Below, in pieces: positions 1 to 8,120 of a stretch of 64,000 bases of DNA (positions are counted from its first letter, which is position 1; each line of letters begins with the position of its first letter). The notes below the pieces were generated by a model. The model saw nothing but the letters and a program-made list of their open reading frames with translations. It was not told the DNA's origin and searched no databases. Position numbers and translations under genes: made by a program. Source of the stretch: Micromonospora sp. Llam0 (lineage in GTDB: Bacteria; Actinomycetota; Actinomycetes; Mycobacteriales; Micromonosporaceae); NCBI RefSeq assembly GCF_003751085.1, contig NZ_RJJY01000001.1:4402001-4466000 (forward strand), given 5' to 3'.

Positions 1-454
1 CCTCACCGGCATCGACCTCAGCCGGGCGCTCTCCTTCCGGTTCGCGACGCTGGACGAGCCGCTGTTCCAGCTGGTCGACGAGCCCCGGCAACTCGGTGCC
101 GCGCTCGCCGACAGCCTCTGGGTGCGGCTGGTCGACGTCGCGGCGGCACTGTCCGCCCGCCGGTACGCCGCCGGAGTCGACGTGGTGGTCGACGTCACCG
201 ATCCGCTGCTGCCGGAGAACTCCGGCCGCTGGCGACTGACCGGCGACCGGGAACAGGCCCGCTGCGTACCCACCGACGAGCCGGCGGACCTGGCCTGCGG
301 GGTGGCCGACCTGGCGGCGGTGTACCTGGGCGGCCCGTCGCTGCGGTCGCTGGCCGACGCCGGCCGGGTACGCGAGCTGCGCCACGGTGCGGTGGCCGAG
401 GCCAACACCGCGTTCGGCTGGGACCGTGCCCCCGCCGGCATCGAGATCTTCTGA
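1..454 (+). CDS. Eis-family GNAT N-acetyltransferase, C-terminal part
   Basis: Only the last 150 residues are in the window; the gene enters from the left edge in the frame starting at base 2. The visible part is an SCP2-like C-terminal domain of the Eis (enhanced intracellular survival) acetyltransferase family. It has a beta-rich segment (VDVVVDVTDPLLPENSGRW), then DLAAVYLGG, and ends in AEANTAFGWDRAPAGIEIF. In Eis enzymes the C-terminal carboxylate, usually on Phe, reaches the active site and acts as the general base; the terminal Phe is kept here. Family members acetylate amines of aminoglycosides or peptides with acetyl-CoA, but the true substrate here is unknown. The acetyl-CoA domains lie outside the window. 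Confidence 0.8.
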   Translation, partial: LTGIDLSRALSFRFATLDEPLFQLVDEPRQLGAALADSLWVRLVDVAAALSARRYAAGVDVVVDVTDPLLPENSGRWRLTGDREQARCVPTDEPADLACGVADLAAVYLGGPSLRSLADAGRVRELRHGAVAEANTAFGWDRAPAGIEIF

Positions 455-477
455 GCCGGTCGCGGTACGGTCGGCGG

Positions 478-945
478 ATGGCGGACTTCGAACGGCGCAG
501 GCGACGGCACCGGCACGGCGCCCCGACGGAACGCCCCGACAGCGGACCAGCCAGCGCCAGCACCACCGAGGTGCACGACCCGGAACAGGACAGCACGCCG
601 GAACAGGACAGCACGCCGGTGCCGGGGCCGCGCCCGCAGTCACCGGGGCCGCGTGCTCCGGAGCCGTCGCAGCGCGTCCCGGAGCCACCGCCGACGCACC
701 GTCAGCGCCGGCAGCCGTCGGGCCGTTCCGCCGGCAGCGGGTCCGGCGGCGACGACCGGGACGCCGACCGTGGCCTGCGCGGACTGGTCGGTTCCGGCAC
801 CTCGCAGGTCAGCATCTCCGCGGCGCTGCGGGCGCGGGACGCGTCCCGCCCCTGCGAGGACGACCTCGCCAGGGCCGAGGAGACCCTGACCATCGTCCGC
901 CGACACTGGGTGCCCCGGGAGGAACTGCCCCGTCGGGAGCGGTGA
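478..945 (+). CDS. Hypothetical Arg/Pro-rich protein
   Basis: This 155-residue protein starts at ATG 478, 23 bases after the Eis-like gene, so the two may be co-transcribed. The first ~100 residues are low complexity (Arg, Pro, Ser, Gln) and probably disordered. Residues ~100-150 look folded and helical (LRGLVGSGTSQVSISAALRA, then EDDLARAEETLTIVRRHWVP). An 18-base unit, gaacaggacagcacgccg, is repeated exactly at 583-600 and 601-618 and duplicates the peptide EQDSTP. There is no signal peptide or membrane segment. I do not recognise a family; the structured tail argues that the frame is real. Confidence 0.6.
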   Translation: MADFERRRRRHRHGAPTERPDSGPASASTTEVHDPEQDSTPEQDSTPVPGPRPQSPGPRAPEPSQRVPEPPPTHRQRRQPSGRSAGSGSGGDDRDADRGLRGLVGSGTSQVSISAALRARDASRPCEDDLARAEETLTIVRRHWVPREELPRRER

Positions 946-1003
946 ACCGGCCGGTCCCCCGCGACCCACCGGACACCGGAAGGTGCCGCCGCGGCGTCCC
1001 GGG

Positions 1004-1471
1004 TCAGGGCAGCGCGGGCAACTCCCGGTCGACCTCGTACGCGGCGACCTGGGCGATCCGGCGGGCGTGCCGGTCGTTGCCGGAGAAACCGGTGGCCAGG
1101 AACGCCTCCACCAGCGTGGTCGCCTCGTCGAGGGTGTGCTGGCGGGCGCCGATCGCGACGACGTTGGCGTCGTTGTGGGTGCGCGCCAGCTGCGCGGTCT
1201 CCAGGTTCCAGGCCAGGGCCGCCCGCACCCCGGGCACCTTGTTGGCGGCGATCTGCTCGCCGTTGCCGGAGCCGCCGATCACCACTGCGAGGCTGCCCGG
1301 GTCGGCGACCACCCGGGTTCCGGCATGCAGGCAGAACGCCGGGTAGTCGTCGTCCGGGTCGAACTCGTGCGGCCCGACGTCGGTCACCTCGTACCCCTGC
1401 TTGGCGAGGTGGTTGACCAGATGCACCTTGAGCTCGTAGCCGGCGTGGTCGGCTGCCAGGTAGACGCGCAT
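1004..1471 (-). CDS. rpiB: Ribose-5-phosphate isomerase B
   Basis: RpiB interconverts ribose-5-phosphate and ribulose-5-phosphate in the non-oxidative pentose phosphate pathway in the cytoplasm. The 155-residue length fits the LacAB/RpiB family. Visible signatures are the N-terminal YLAADHAGYELK, the anion loop GGSGNGEQIAANK and ARTHNDAN near residue 100. The loop has Ser where enterobacterial RpiB has the catalytic Cys, followed by Glu (GNGEQ). This is the mycobacterial-type active site, in which that Glu is thought to act as the base. The gene stands alone between a plus-strand gene and the DUF1015 gene. Confidence 0.93.
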   Translation of the reverse strand: MRVYLAADHAGYELKVHLVNHLAKQGYEVTDVGPHEFDPDDDYPAFCLHAGTRVVADPGSLAVVIGGSGNGEQIAANKVPGVRAALAWNLETAQLARTHNDANVVAIGARQHTLDEATTLVEAFLATGFSGNDRHARRIAQVAAYEVDRELPALP

Positions 1472-1536
1472 ACCCGCAGTCTCTCAGCGCCGACAGGTAG
1501 GCCGTACAGCCGGGTCAGCCGGTCCCGCGTAACGGC

Positions 1537-2736
1537 TCAGCCGATCTCGGCCAGCACCAGGCCGCCGCGCGCCTTCGGGGTGAACCAGGTGCTCTTGCGG
1601 GGCAGCTTCTGCCGGGCCAGGTTCACCGCGACGAAATCGTCGACGGTGACCGGGGCGATCAGCACGGCCAGCTCGGCCCGACCGGCGTCGACCTCGCCGG
1701 TGAGCCAGCTGGCCGGATAGTCGCCGCCGACGTAGGTGATCCGTTTGTCGCCCGGGTCGAGGCCGAGCACACCGCGCAGCAGCACCCGCTCCACCAGGGC
1801 ATGGTCGAGGTTGTCCACCCGGTCACCGCCGGCGGCCGGCAGGGTGACCTGGTAGCCGCGTCCGGCCAGGTAGAGCCGTACCTCGCCGCCGGAAGCCGGA
1901 ACCGTCGGCGCACCGTCGAGCGCGGTCACCGTCGCGCCGGCGTCCCGCAGCCCGGCCAGCGTCTCGTCCGGGCTCAAGGTCAGCTCGCTGACCAGCCGGT
2001 TGTACGGCTGGATGGCCACCGACGCGGGGGTGGTGACCACGGCCAAGAACCGGGACAGGCCGCCGGTCTGCGCGGCCAGACTGCGGTGGTTGCCGTCCGC
2101 GACGACCAGCTCACCGCCACCGGCCAACGCGCAGAGCCGCTGCTGCAGTTCTCCCGGACCGACCGGCCAGATCGCGTGGGTACGGCCGGCCTGGTCCAGA
2201 TCGGTCGCGGCCGGCGCGCCGGCGGCATCGACCGCCGCGGCGAGCGCGGCATGCAGTTCGTCGCCGCGTCCGGTCTGCAGCAGCAGCACCGGGGAGAGCA
2301 GATGCCCGACCGCCTCGGCCAACGCGACCCGCTCCCGGACCTTGGCGATGAACACGTCCTCGTTGCGGATCACCAGGCCCGGTTCGTCGGCGCTGGTGGA
2401 GATCTGGTCGGTGTCGACCATCACGAACAGGCCGTACGCAGCCGCGTCGCTGGCCGGCTCGGTGATCCGGTAGAGCACGGCGACCTGCTCGGCCGGCGTG
2501 TAGCTGCCGTCGGCCCGGGCCTCGCCGAGCCGTCGGGCGGCCGCCGGCAGGCAGTCGAGAAACGACCGGCCGAGGCTGTCCGGCGCCCGGTGCGGCATCT
2601 CCACCGCCAGCGCGCTACGGGGATTCGCCTCGATGATCGTGGTGATCTCGGCGTCGTCGGCGAACTCGTCGTAGTTCTGCGCACCGGTCTCACCGGTGGT
2701 GATCCAGGCGCGGGAAATCGGGTGAACGACCGTCAT
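1537..2736 (-). CDS. DUF1015 family protein
   Basis: This 399-residue protein belongs to the DUF1015 (COG4198) family of conserved cytoplasmic proteins with no established enzymatic role. The start was placed at ATG 2736 (MTVVHPISRAWITTG). The reading frame is open further upstream, but the family begins with this segment. Recognisable parts are QNYDEF near residue 22, the conserved VADGNHRSLAA in the second half, and the C-terminal QKLPRKSTWFTPKARGGLV. It follows a small minus-strand ORF (2916-3152) after 179 bases. Some DUF1015 members neighbour serine or phosphonate metabolism genes; nothing here supports that role. Confidence 0.85.
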   Translation of the reverse strand: MTVVHPISRAWITTGETGAQNYDEFADDAEITTIIEANPRSALAVEMPHRAPDSLGRSFLDCLPAAARRLGEARADGSYTPAEQVAVLYRITEPASDAAAYGLFVMVDTDQISTSADEPGLVIRNEDVFIAKVRERVALAEAVGHLLSPVLLLQTGRGDELHAALAAAVDAAGAPAATDLDQAGRTHAIWPVGPGELQQRLCALAGGGELVVADGNHRSLAAQTGGLSRFLAVVTTPASVAIQPYNRLVSELTLSPDETLAGLRDAGATVTALDGAPTVPASGGEVRLYLAGRGYQVTLPAAGGDRVDNLDHALVERVLLRGVLGLDPGDKRITYVGGDYPASWLTGEVDAGRAELAVLIAPVTVDDFVAVNLARQKLPRKSTWFTPKARGGLVLAEIG

Positions 2737-2915
2737 GGCGCGGACGCTACCGGCGGGGTCCGCTGTGACGACCGATACATCGGCCGTGTCCACCGGATGG
2801 ACGCCGGACCAGCGCGACGGACGCCGGCCCGGTCGCCGGACCAGCACGACGGACAGCGGCCCGGTCGCCCGGGCCGCTGTCGACGGCGGTGGCCGCAGTG
2901 ACCGGCCGGACCGGA

Positions 2916-3152
2916 TCAGCCGACCGGGGTCGGGCGCCGGTGCCGGCCGCCGCCGGACCGGGCCGCCGGGACCGCGCCGACCGTCGACGCCGGCAGCCCC
3001 GACGGTACGGCGACGGGCACCCGCTCCACCTCGTGGACCGACGGTTCCCGCCGGTGCCGACTGCCGTCACTCGGCGCGCCCCAGACCTGGGCGGCGATCG
3101 CCTCGCGCAGCACGGGCAGATCCCAGTAGTCGGAGTCGATGTCGACCAGCAT
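2916..3152 (-). CDS. Small hypothetical protein
   Basis: This is a 78-residue reading frame with ATG at 3152, preceded by a strong ribosome site (ggaggt, 4 bases before ATG on the minus strand). The N-terminus is well ordered and acidic (MLVDIDSDYWDLPVLREAI, then AAQVWG). The rest is rich in Arg, Pro, Ser and Gly. It lies upstream of the DUF1015 gene in the same direction. The ribosome site and the ordered N-terminus make it more likely than chance to be translated. I recognise no family, and the low-complexity tail could be out of use. Confidence 0.45.
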   Translation of the reverse strand: MLVDIDSDYWDLPVLREAIAAQVWGAPSDGSRHRREPSVHEVERVPVAVPSGLPASTVGAVPAARSGGGRHRRPTPVG

Positions 3153-3302
3153 GTTGACCTCCGATGCGTCGGTGTGACCCGGTCTCCTACCGGGCCGGCG
3201 GGGTGAACATCCTGGGCAACGACGTGGCCTGGGACGCGTCACGTGCGCCGCGCAGCGACACGCCGGGCGACATGGAACTCGTCCCCGACACCGACGAATT
3301 GG

Positions 3303-3929
3303 TCAGTCGAACGTGGGATCCACCTCGCGGGACCGCTTCAGCTCGTAGAATCCCGGCGTCCCGGCGACCAGCAGCACACCGTCCCAGAGCCGGCCTGCGG
3401 CCTCCCCGCGCGGCACCGGGGTGATCACCGGGCCGAAGAACGCGACCGGGCCGGCCCCCTCCGGGCCCGGGGCGTGGATCACCGGCGTACCGACGTCCAT
3501 CCCGACCGGGGCCATCCCGGCGGCGTGGCTGGCTCGCAGCGGACCGTCCCAGGCCGGATCGTCGGCGGCGGCGGCCAGCGCCGGGTCCAGCCCGACCTCG
3601 GTCAACGCGGCGGTGTAGAGCTCCGGTCCGGTCGGCTGCTTCTCCAGGTGGATCCGGTTGCCCAACGCGGTGTAGAGCGCCCGTACCGCGGCGTCGTCGT
3701 GGTCCTGCTGGACCGCGACGGCGACCCGGACCGCCCCCCAGGCCCCGTCGAGCAGTTTCCGGTAGTTCTCCGGCAGGTCGCGGCCCTCGTTGAGGACGGC
3801 CAGGCTCATCACCCGAAACCGGACGTCGACCGGCCTGACCTGTTCGACCTCCAACAACCAACGCGAAGTGATCCAGGCCCACGGGCACAACGGATCGAAG
3901 TACATGTCCACGGTCTGACGGTCGGACAT
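3303..3929 (-). CDS. DsbA-fold mycothiol-dependent reductase (Rv2466c-like)
   Basis: This 208-residue thioredoxin-fold protein closely resembles the mycobacterial Rv2466c family (mycothiol-dependent nitroreductase/oxidoreductase). Visible landmarks are FDPLCPWAWITSRW at residues 11-24, VMSLAVLNEGRDLPENYR, ALGNRIH, GMDVGTPVIH (the cis-Pro loop) and FFGPVITPVPRGE. In Rv2466c the active site is CPWC; here it is Cys15-Pro-Trp-Ala18, so only the nucleophilic Cys remains. A monothiol mechanism using mycothiol as resolving thiol is likely (inference). ATG 3929 is preceded by ggggag at good spacing. The gene is divergent from pepN across 211 bases that must hold both promoters. Confidence 0.88.
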   Translation of the reverse strand: MSDRQTVDMYFDPLCPWAWITSRWLLEVEQVRPVDVRFRVMSLAVLNEGRDLPENYRKLLDGAWGAVRVAVAVQQDHDDAAVRALYTALGNRIHLEKQPTGPELYTAALTEVGLDPALAAAADDPAWDGPLRASHAAGMAPVGMDVGTPVIHAPGPEGAGPVAFFGPVITPVPRGEAAGRLWDGVLLVAGTPGFYELKRSREVDPTFD

Positions 3930-4140
3930 CAGACTCCCCTTCTTTTTGTCCGGCGGCTGTCCGCCGCCATTGTCCGGGTCACCTCGCCAGACGGCGCCCC
4001 AACCCACCAAGTCCAGGATCTGGGCCGGCCTCGCCAGGCCCCCACGACGTGAAAGACTTGGCCGAACGGGGTCATTCCCAGCTGTCCCCGACGCCGCCGA
4101 CGTCGACGTCGGCGGCTGAACGATTGGACGGAGGCACACG

Positions 4141-6702
4141 GTGGCTGGAGTGCGCAATCTGACCCAGGTCGAGGCGGCCGAACGCGCCCGCCTGCTCGAC
4201 GTGACCGGGTATGACATCCACCTCGACCTGTCCGGCGCCGGCAGCGCAACGGACAGCCGGGTGTTCCGTTCGACGACAACGGTCGCCTTCCGCTGCACCG
4301 AGCCCGGAGCAGGCACGTTCATCGAGGTGGCGGCGGACCAGCTGCACTCGGCGACGCTGAACGGCCAGCGACTCGACCCGTCCGGCTGGTCGGCCGAGTC
4401 CGGGCTGGCCCTGCCGGAGCTGGCCGCGGAGAACACCCTGGTCGTCGAAGCCGACTTCATCTACTCGGCCAGCGGGCAGGGGCTGCACCGCAGCGTCGAC
4501 CCGGTCGACGGCGAGACCTACCTGTACAGCCAGTTCGAGACCGCGGACGCGCAGCGGGTGTTCGCCTGCTTCGACCAGCCCGACCTGAAGAGCGTCTACA
4601 CCTGGCACGCTGTCGTGCCGGCCCACTGGCGGGTCATCTCGAACATGCCGGTGGCCGCCGAGGAGCCGGCCGGGCCGGAGACCAAGACCGTCCACTTCGC
4701 CGAGTCGGCGCGGATGAGCACCTATATCACGGCGCTGTGCGCCGGCCCGTACCACGAGGTACGACGCAGCCACGACGGCGTCGACCTGGGCTACTTCTGC
4801 CGGGCCAGCATGGCCGAGCACCTCGACGTCGACGACCTGCACCTGATCACCGCGCAGGGTTTCGACTTCTTCCAGGCCCAGTTCGGGGTCCGCTATCCGC
4901 TGCCCAAGTACGACCAGATCTGGGTGCCGGACTTCAACGCCGGCGCGATGGAGAACTTCGGCGCGGTCACCCACGCCGAGGCGCACTACATCTTCCGTTC
5001 CCAGGTGACCGATTTCGAGTACGAGCAGCGGGCCAACACCGTGCTGCACGAGCTGGCCCACATGTGGTTCGGCAACCTGGTGACCATGCGCTGGTGGAAC
5101 GACCTGTGGTTGAACGAGTCGTTCGCCGAATGGGCCAGCCACTGGTGCAACTCGGAGGCGACCCGGTTCACCGACGCCTGGACCACCTTCCTCTCGGTCC
5201 GCAAGAACTGGGGCTACCGGCAGGACCAGCTCTCCTCCACCCACCCGGTCTACTGCGAGATGCCGGACCTGGAGGCGGTCGAGGTCAACTTCGACGGCAT
5301 CACGTACGCCAAGGGCGCCAGCGTGCTCAAGCAGCTCGTCGCGTACGTCGGGTTGGAGCCCTTCCTCGCCGGTCTGCGCACCTACTTCCAGCGGCACGCC
5401 TGGGGCAACGCCACCTTCGACGACCTGCTCAGCGAGCTGGAATCAGCCTCCGGCCGGGAGCTGCGCAAGTTCGCCGCCCAGTGGTTGGAGACCGCCCAGG
5501 TCAACACGCTGCGGCCGGAGCTGTCGGTCGGCCCGGACGGCACCTACCAGCAGGTCACGGTGCTTCAGGAGGCACCGGCCGGGCACCCGACACTGCGTAC
5601 CCACCGGATCGGGGTCGGCCTCTACGACCTGACCGACGGCCGGCTGGTCCGCCGGCACCGGGTCGAGGTCGACATCAGCGGCGAACGCACCGAGCTGACC
5701 GGGTTGGCCGGGCTGCCCGCCGCCGACGTGCTGCTGCTCAACGACGACGACCTGAGCTACACCAAGCTGCGGCTCGACCCGGCGTCGATGGCCAACGTGG
5801 TGCAGCACGTCAGCGCGTTCGAGTCGTCGCTGGCCCGGGCGCTGTGCTGGGCGGCAGCCTGGGACATGGTGCGCGACGGGGAGCTCGCCGCCCGCGACTA
5901 CGTCGCCCTGGTGCTCACCGGGCTGCCCAACGAGACCGACATCAACCTGGTGACCGCGACCCTGCGACAGGCCACCAGCACCCTGACGTTCTACGCCGAG
6001 CCGGGCTGGGCGGCGCAGGGCTGGGCCGACCTGGCCCGTACGGCACGGACCGCGCTGCAGGCGGCGGAGCCGGGCAGCGGTTTCCAGCTGGCCTGGGCGC
6101 GCAGCTACGCCACGGCGGCCCGCTCCGACGACGACCTGGCGGTGCTGCGTGGCTGGCTCGACGGGGCGGACGTGGTGCCAGGGTTGACCATCGACACCGA
6201 GCTGCGCTGGACGGTGCTGCAGTCGCTGGCCGCCAACGGTGCCGCCACCGGGGAGCAGATCGACGTGGAGCTGGCCCGGGACCGGACCGCCAGCGGTGAG
6301 CGGGAGGCGGCGCTGGCCCGCGCGCTGCTGCCGGATCCGGCCAACAAGGCCGCCATCTGGGCGAAGCTGACCGGGCCGGACAGCCTGCCGAACTGGCAGC
6401 ACCGGGCGTTGCTGCAGGGTTTCCAGCACTCGACGCAGGTGGAACTGACCGAGCCGTACCGGACGGCGTACTTCGATGTGGTGGGCCGGATCTGGGCCAC
6501 CCGGGACAGCGAGCCGGCGCAGGAGTTCGTCATGCTGGCCTACCCGGCGTACCTGGTCTCCGAGGAGACCGTCGCGGCGACGGACGAGTGGCTGGCCGGC
6601 GAGGGGCACCCGGCTCCGCTGCGCCGGCTGGTCGCCGAGGGCCGCGACGGGGTGGTCCGGGCGTTGACCGCACGGGCCACCGACACGGCCGCCGCCCGCT
6701 GA
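4141..6702 (+). CDS. pepN: Aminopeptidase N (M1 zinc metallopeptidase)
   Basis: PepN removes N-terminal amino acids from peptides in the cytoplasm. The 853-residue length is typical for actinobacterial PepN. The exopeptidase motif GAMEN lies near residues 268-272. The zinc site HELAH is at 303-307 with the third ligand in NESFAE (Glu326). The transition-state Tyr is in GITYAKG (Tyr389). The C-terminal half is the helical ERAP1-like domain. GTG at 4141 is supported by ggacggagg upstream. It is monocistronic and convergent with the GNAT operon; a strong stem-loop follows the stop codon. Confidence 0.97.
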   Translation: MAGVRNLTQVEAAERARLLDVTGYDIHLDLSGAGSATDSRVFRSTTTVAFRCTEPGAGTFIEVAADQLHSATLNGQRLDPSGWSAESGLALPELAAENTLVVEADFIYSASGQGLHRSVDPVDGETYLYSQFETADAQRVFACFDQPDLKSVYTWHAVVPAHWRVISNMPVAAEEPAGPETKTVHFAESARMSTYITALCAGPYHEVRRSHDGVDLGYFCRASMAEHLDVDDLHLITAQGFDFFQAQFGVRYPLPKYDQIWVPDFNAGAMENFGAVTHAEAHYIFRSQVTDFEYEQRANTVLHELAHMWFGNLVTMRWWNDLWLNESFAEWASHWCNSEATRFTDAWTTFLSVRKNWGYRQDQLSSTHPVYCEMPDLEAVEVNFDGITYAKGASVLKQLVAYVGLEPFLAGLRTYFQRHAWGNATFDDLLSELESASGRELRKFAAQWLETAQVNTLRPELSVGPDGTYQQVTVLQEAPAGHPTLRTHRIGVGLYDLTDGRLVRRHRVEVDISGERTELTGLAGLPAADVLLLNDDDLSYTKLRLDPASMANVVQHVSAFESSLARALCWAAAWDMVRDGELAARDYVALVLTGLPNETDINLVTATLRQATSTLTFYAEPGWAAQGWADLARTARTALQAAEPGSGFQLAWARSYATAARSDDDLAVLRGWLDGADVVPGLTIDTELRWTVLQSLAANGAATGEQIDVELARDRTASGEREAALARALLPDPANKAAIWAKLTGPDSLPNWQHRALLQGFQHSTQVELTEPYRTAYFDVVGRIWATRDSEPAQEFVMLAYPAYLVSEETVAATDEWLAGEGHPAPLRRLVAEGRDGVVRALTARATDTAAAR

Positions 6703-6722
6703 CCGGCTCCGGCGCCAGCCGC

Positions 6723-6785
6723 CATCGAGGTGAGGCTGAGATACCTTACGACGCAGATTTGAGGTATCTCAGCCTCACCTCGATG
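6723..6785. terminator. 24-bp perfect inverted repeat between convergent genes
   Basis: Bases 6723-6746 and 6762-6785 are exact reverse complements around a 15-base spacer (6747-6761). Each arm contains gaggtgaggctgagatacct or its complement. It sits in the 103-base gap between the stop codons of pepN (+) and the GNAT gene (-), so a bidirectional intrinsic terminator is the simplest reading. There is no T-tract, as is common in actinomycetes. The arms are longer and less GC-rich than a usual terminator, so a protein-binding site or scar of an inserted element is also possible. Confidence 0.7.
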
Positions 6786-6805
6786 CAGGACTTCGGGTCA
6801 CCTGG

Positions 6806-7429
6806 TCAGCCGACGCGCAGTGCGGCGGCCATGGGTGGTTGGTCGGGTGCTGCGCCGCCCCGGCGCATCGCCCACAGCGGCGGTCCGCCGGCCGGCAGGT
6901 GCGCCACCCGGACGATCCGGTAGCCGTTGCGCAGGTGGAACGCCTGGGACCGTGGGCGGCTCGCCTCGACCACCGCCGGCATGCCGATCCGGTCCAACCG
7001 GGTGTGGTGCGCGGCCAGCAGCGCCGACCCGATCCCCTGCCGTCTCAGCCAGGGTGCCGCCGCCAGGAACGGCAGGTGGTGGTGTCGGCCGGTCGCTTCC
7101 ACGCGGCCGGCGGTGAATGTGTAGTGCGCGTACGGGCCGTGCCGGTCACCGCAGGCCCGCAACCTGCGCCGCTGATGCTCCGCACCGAGCAGCCGGTCGA
7201 ACGGATGCGGGTACCAGATCGCCACCCCGTCGCAGTGCCCGACGATGTCGACGATCCCGTGCCGGACGGCGAACTCCAGCTCGGCGGTGAAGAACTGGTG
7301 CATCGTCAGGTACCGCAGGGCGTGATCATTGATCAGCCAGGACACCACCGGATCCAGCACACACGACTGCGCCAACAACTCGGCCAGGGGTTCGACGTCG
7401 GCGGCCGTGGCGGCCCGTACGGTCAGCAC
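6806..7429 (-). CDS. GNAT family N-acetyltransferase
   Basis: This 207-residue protein has GNAT-fold features. The N-terminus is TVRAATAADVEPLAELLAQS, and the acetyl-CoA binding motif A is PWLRRQGIGSALLAAHH (pattern R/Q-x-x-G-x-G/A), followed by a C-terminal RNGYRIVRV strand. The substrate is not predictable. GTG 7429 is chosen because it overlaps the stop codon of the upstream 46-residue ORF (the sequence gtgctga), which implies translational coupling; GTGs at 7438 and 7444 are alternatives. It is the last gene of a three-gene minus-strand operon. Confidence 0.83.
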   Translation of the reverse strand: MLTVRAATAADVEPLAELLAQSCVLDPVVSWLINDHALRYLTMHQFFTAELEFAVRHGIVDIVGHCDGVAIWYPHPFDRLLGAEHQRRRLRACGDRHGPYAHYTFTAGRVEATGRHHHLPFLAAAPWLRRQGIGSALLAAHHTRLDRIGMPAVVEASRPRSQAFHLRNGYRIVRVAHLPAGGPPLWAMRRGGAAPDQPPMAAALRVG

Positions 7430-7563
7430 GGCCGCCACGTCCACACCAGGAACCGGTCGAACAACTCCCCCGCCATCGCGTCGGGCAGGTCGAACGCCGC
7501 CTCGGTCATCCGCTCGACCACTTGACAACCGCACCCGCCCAGCTCCCGCAACCATTCCTTCAC
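7423..7563 (-). CDS. Small 46-residue protein in GNAT operon
   Basis: This short frame lies between the membrane-protein gene and the GNAT gene. GTG 7563 overlaps the upstream stop codon by four bases (gtga), and its TGA overlaps the GNAT start by seven bases. The peptide begins VKEWLRELGGCGCQVVERM and ends DRFLVWTWRPC. It is amphipathic, has three Cys and no clear membrane segment. Overlap at both ends is the main evidence that it is translated. No family is recognised; it may modulate the acetyltransferase (inference from position only). Confidence 0.6.
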   Translation of the reverse strand: MKEWLRELGGCGCQVVERMTEAAFDLPDAMAGELFDRFLVWTWRPC

Positions 7564-7835
7564 CGCGACCACCGCCCCCGGTTGACCCGAGGCGCGTCCA
7601 CCGCAGCCCGACCGACAGCCCCGGACCGACCAGCACCGGCCGAACCGGGCACGCCGGCCGGTCCAGTCGGGCTGAACCGCATCGAATGCCGAGGCGCACA
7701 CTCCGGACACCGCAACGTCGCCCCACACACCGGACACCACCGCTGCTTCAACCGGAACGTGAAGAAGCCGACGCACAACCCACCCAGCGCCGCCAACACG
7801 ACTCCCACCAAGGTCAACACTCCTGGTCCTCCCAT
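7560..7835 (-). CDS. Small membrane protein with zinc-ribbon-like motif
   Basis: This protein is 91 residues if started at ATG 7835. GTG 7820, six codons in, has a better ribosome site (ggagg with seven bases of spacing) and gives 86 residues. One transmembrane helix (VLTLVGVVLAALGGLCVGFF) is followed by a cytoplasmic or exposed CPVCGATLRCPEC. That motif has four Cys in two CxxC pairs, as in zinc ribbons. The tail is Gly/Arg-rich. It is the first gene of the overlapping operon that ends in the GNAT gene. Function is unknown; the motif suggests metal binding. Confidence 0.68.
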   Translation of the reverse strand: MGGPGVLTLVGVVLAALGGLCVGFFTFRLKQRWCPVCGATLRCPECAPRHSMRFSPTGPAGVPGSAGAGRSGAVGRAAVDAPRVNRGRWSR

Positions 7836-7977
7836 CCACGCCGATGTAGACGTGCTCCGCCCGGCGTGCTCTTGAGCGTTTGGGTAATCCCTGTCACGGA
7901 ATCGCGACGACCCGTAGCTTTGCGATCACGGATAGTCAGCGCCACTCGCGCCGGCATAGGGGCCAAGATCTATACCT

Positions 7978-7993
7978 CCAGGCATACGCCTGG
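7978..7993. promoter_or_regulatory. Short dyad upstream of XRE regulator
   Basis: ccaggcatacgcctgg is a perfect 6-base dyad with a 4-base centre. It lies in the 237-base divergent gap between the zinc-ribbon membrane gene and the leader ORF of the XRE gene. Its size and place suit an operator for the neighbouring HTH protein, but nothing else supports this. The rest of the gap is visibly AT-richer than its surroundings and probably holds both promoters. Confidence 0.3.
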
Positions 7994-8072
7994 GACGACG
8001 AGACGGCATAGTAGAGAGGTCCAGTTCGCTCCCCGGGCTGGACGGATGCCCAGCAGGTACGGAGGGCCGTAG

Positions 8073-8120
8073 ATGCAAGAACCTGGTTCAACGCCAAGCT
8101 GCGCAGGCATAAGCAGATGA
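8073..8120 (+). CDS. 15-residue leader ORF coupled to XRE gene
   Basis: ATG 8073 is preceded by a consensus ribosome site (ggagg at 8061-8065, seven bases before the start). The frame reads MQEPGSTPSCAGISR and stops at TGA 8118-8120. That stop overlaps the ATG of the XRE gene at 8117 (atga). The XRE gene has no ribosome site of its own, so ribosomes finishing this leader would most simply supply its translation. The peptide has no homology I can recognise. Whether its sequence matters or only its translation is unknown. Confidence 0.55.
   Translation: MQEPGSTPSCAGISR

Noticed and set aside
3164..3424. Plus-strand ORF opposite the start of the small protein and the Rv2466c-like gene
   Set aside because: It lacks a ribosome site, shows no family pattern, and is crossed by better supported minus-strand genes.
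6723..6785. Possible iron-box (IdeR/DmdR) operator within the pepN palindrome
   Set aside because: The arms contain gaggct and acct elements, but the 19-base consensus (TTAGGTTAGGCTAACCTAA) is not matched. The site lies downstream of both genes, where no promoter is expected.
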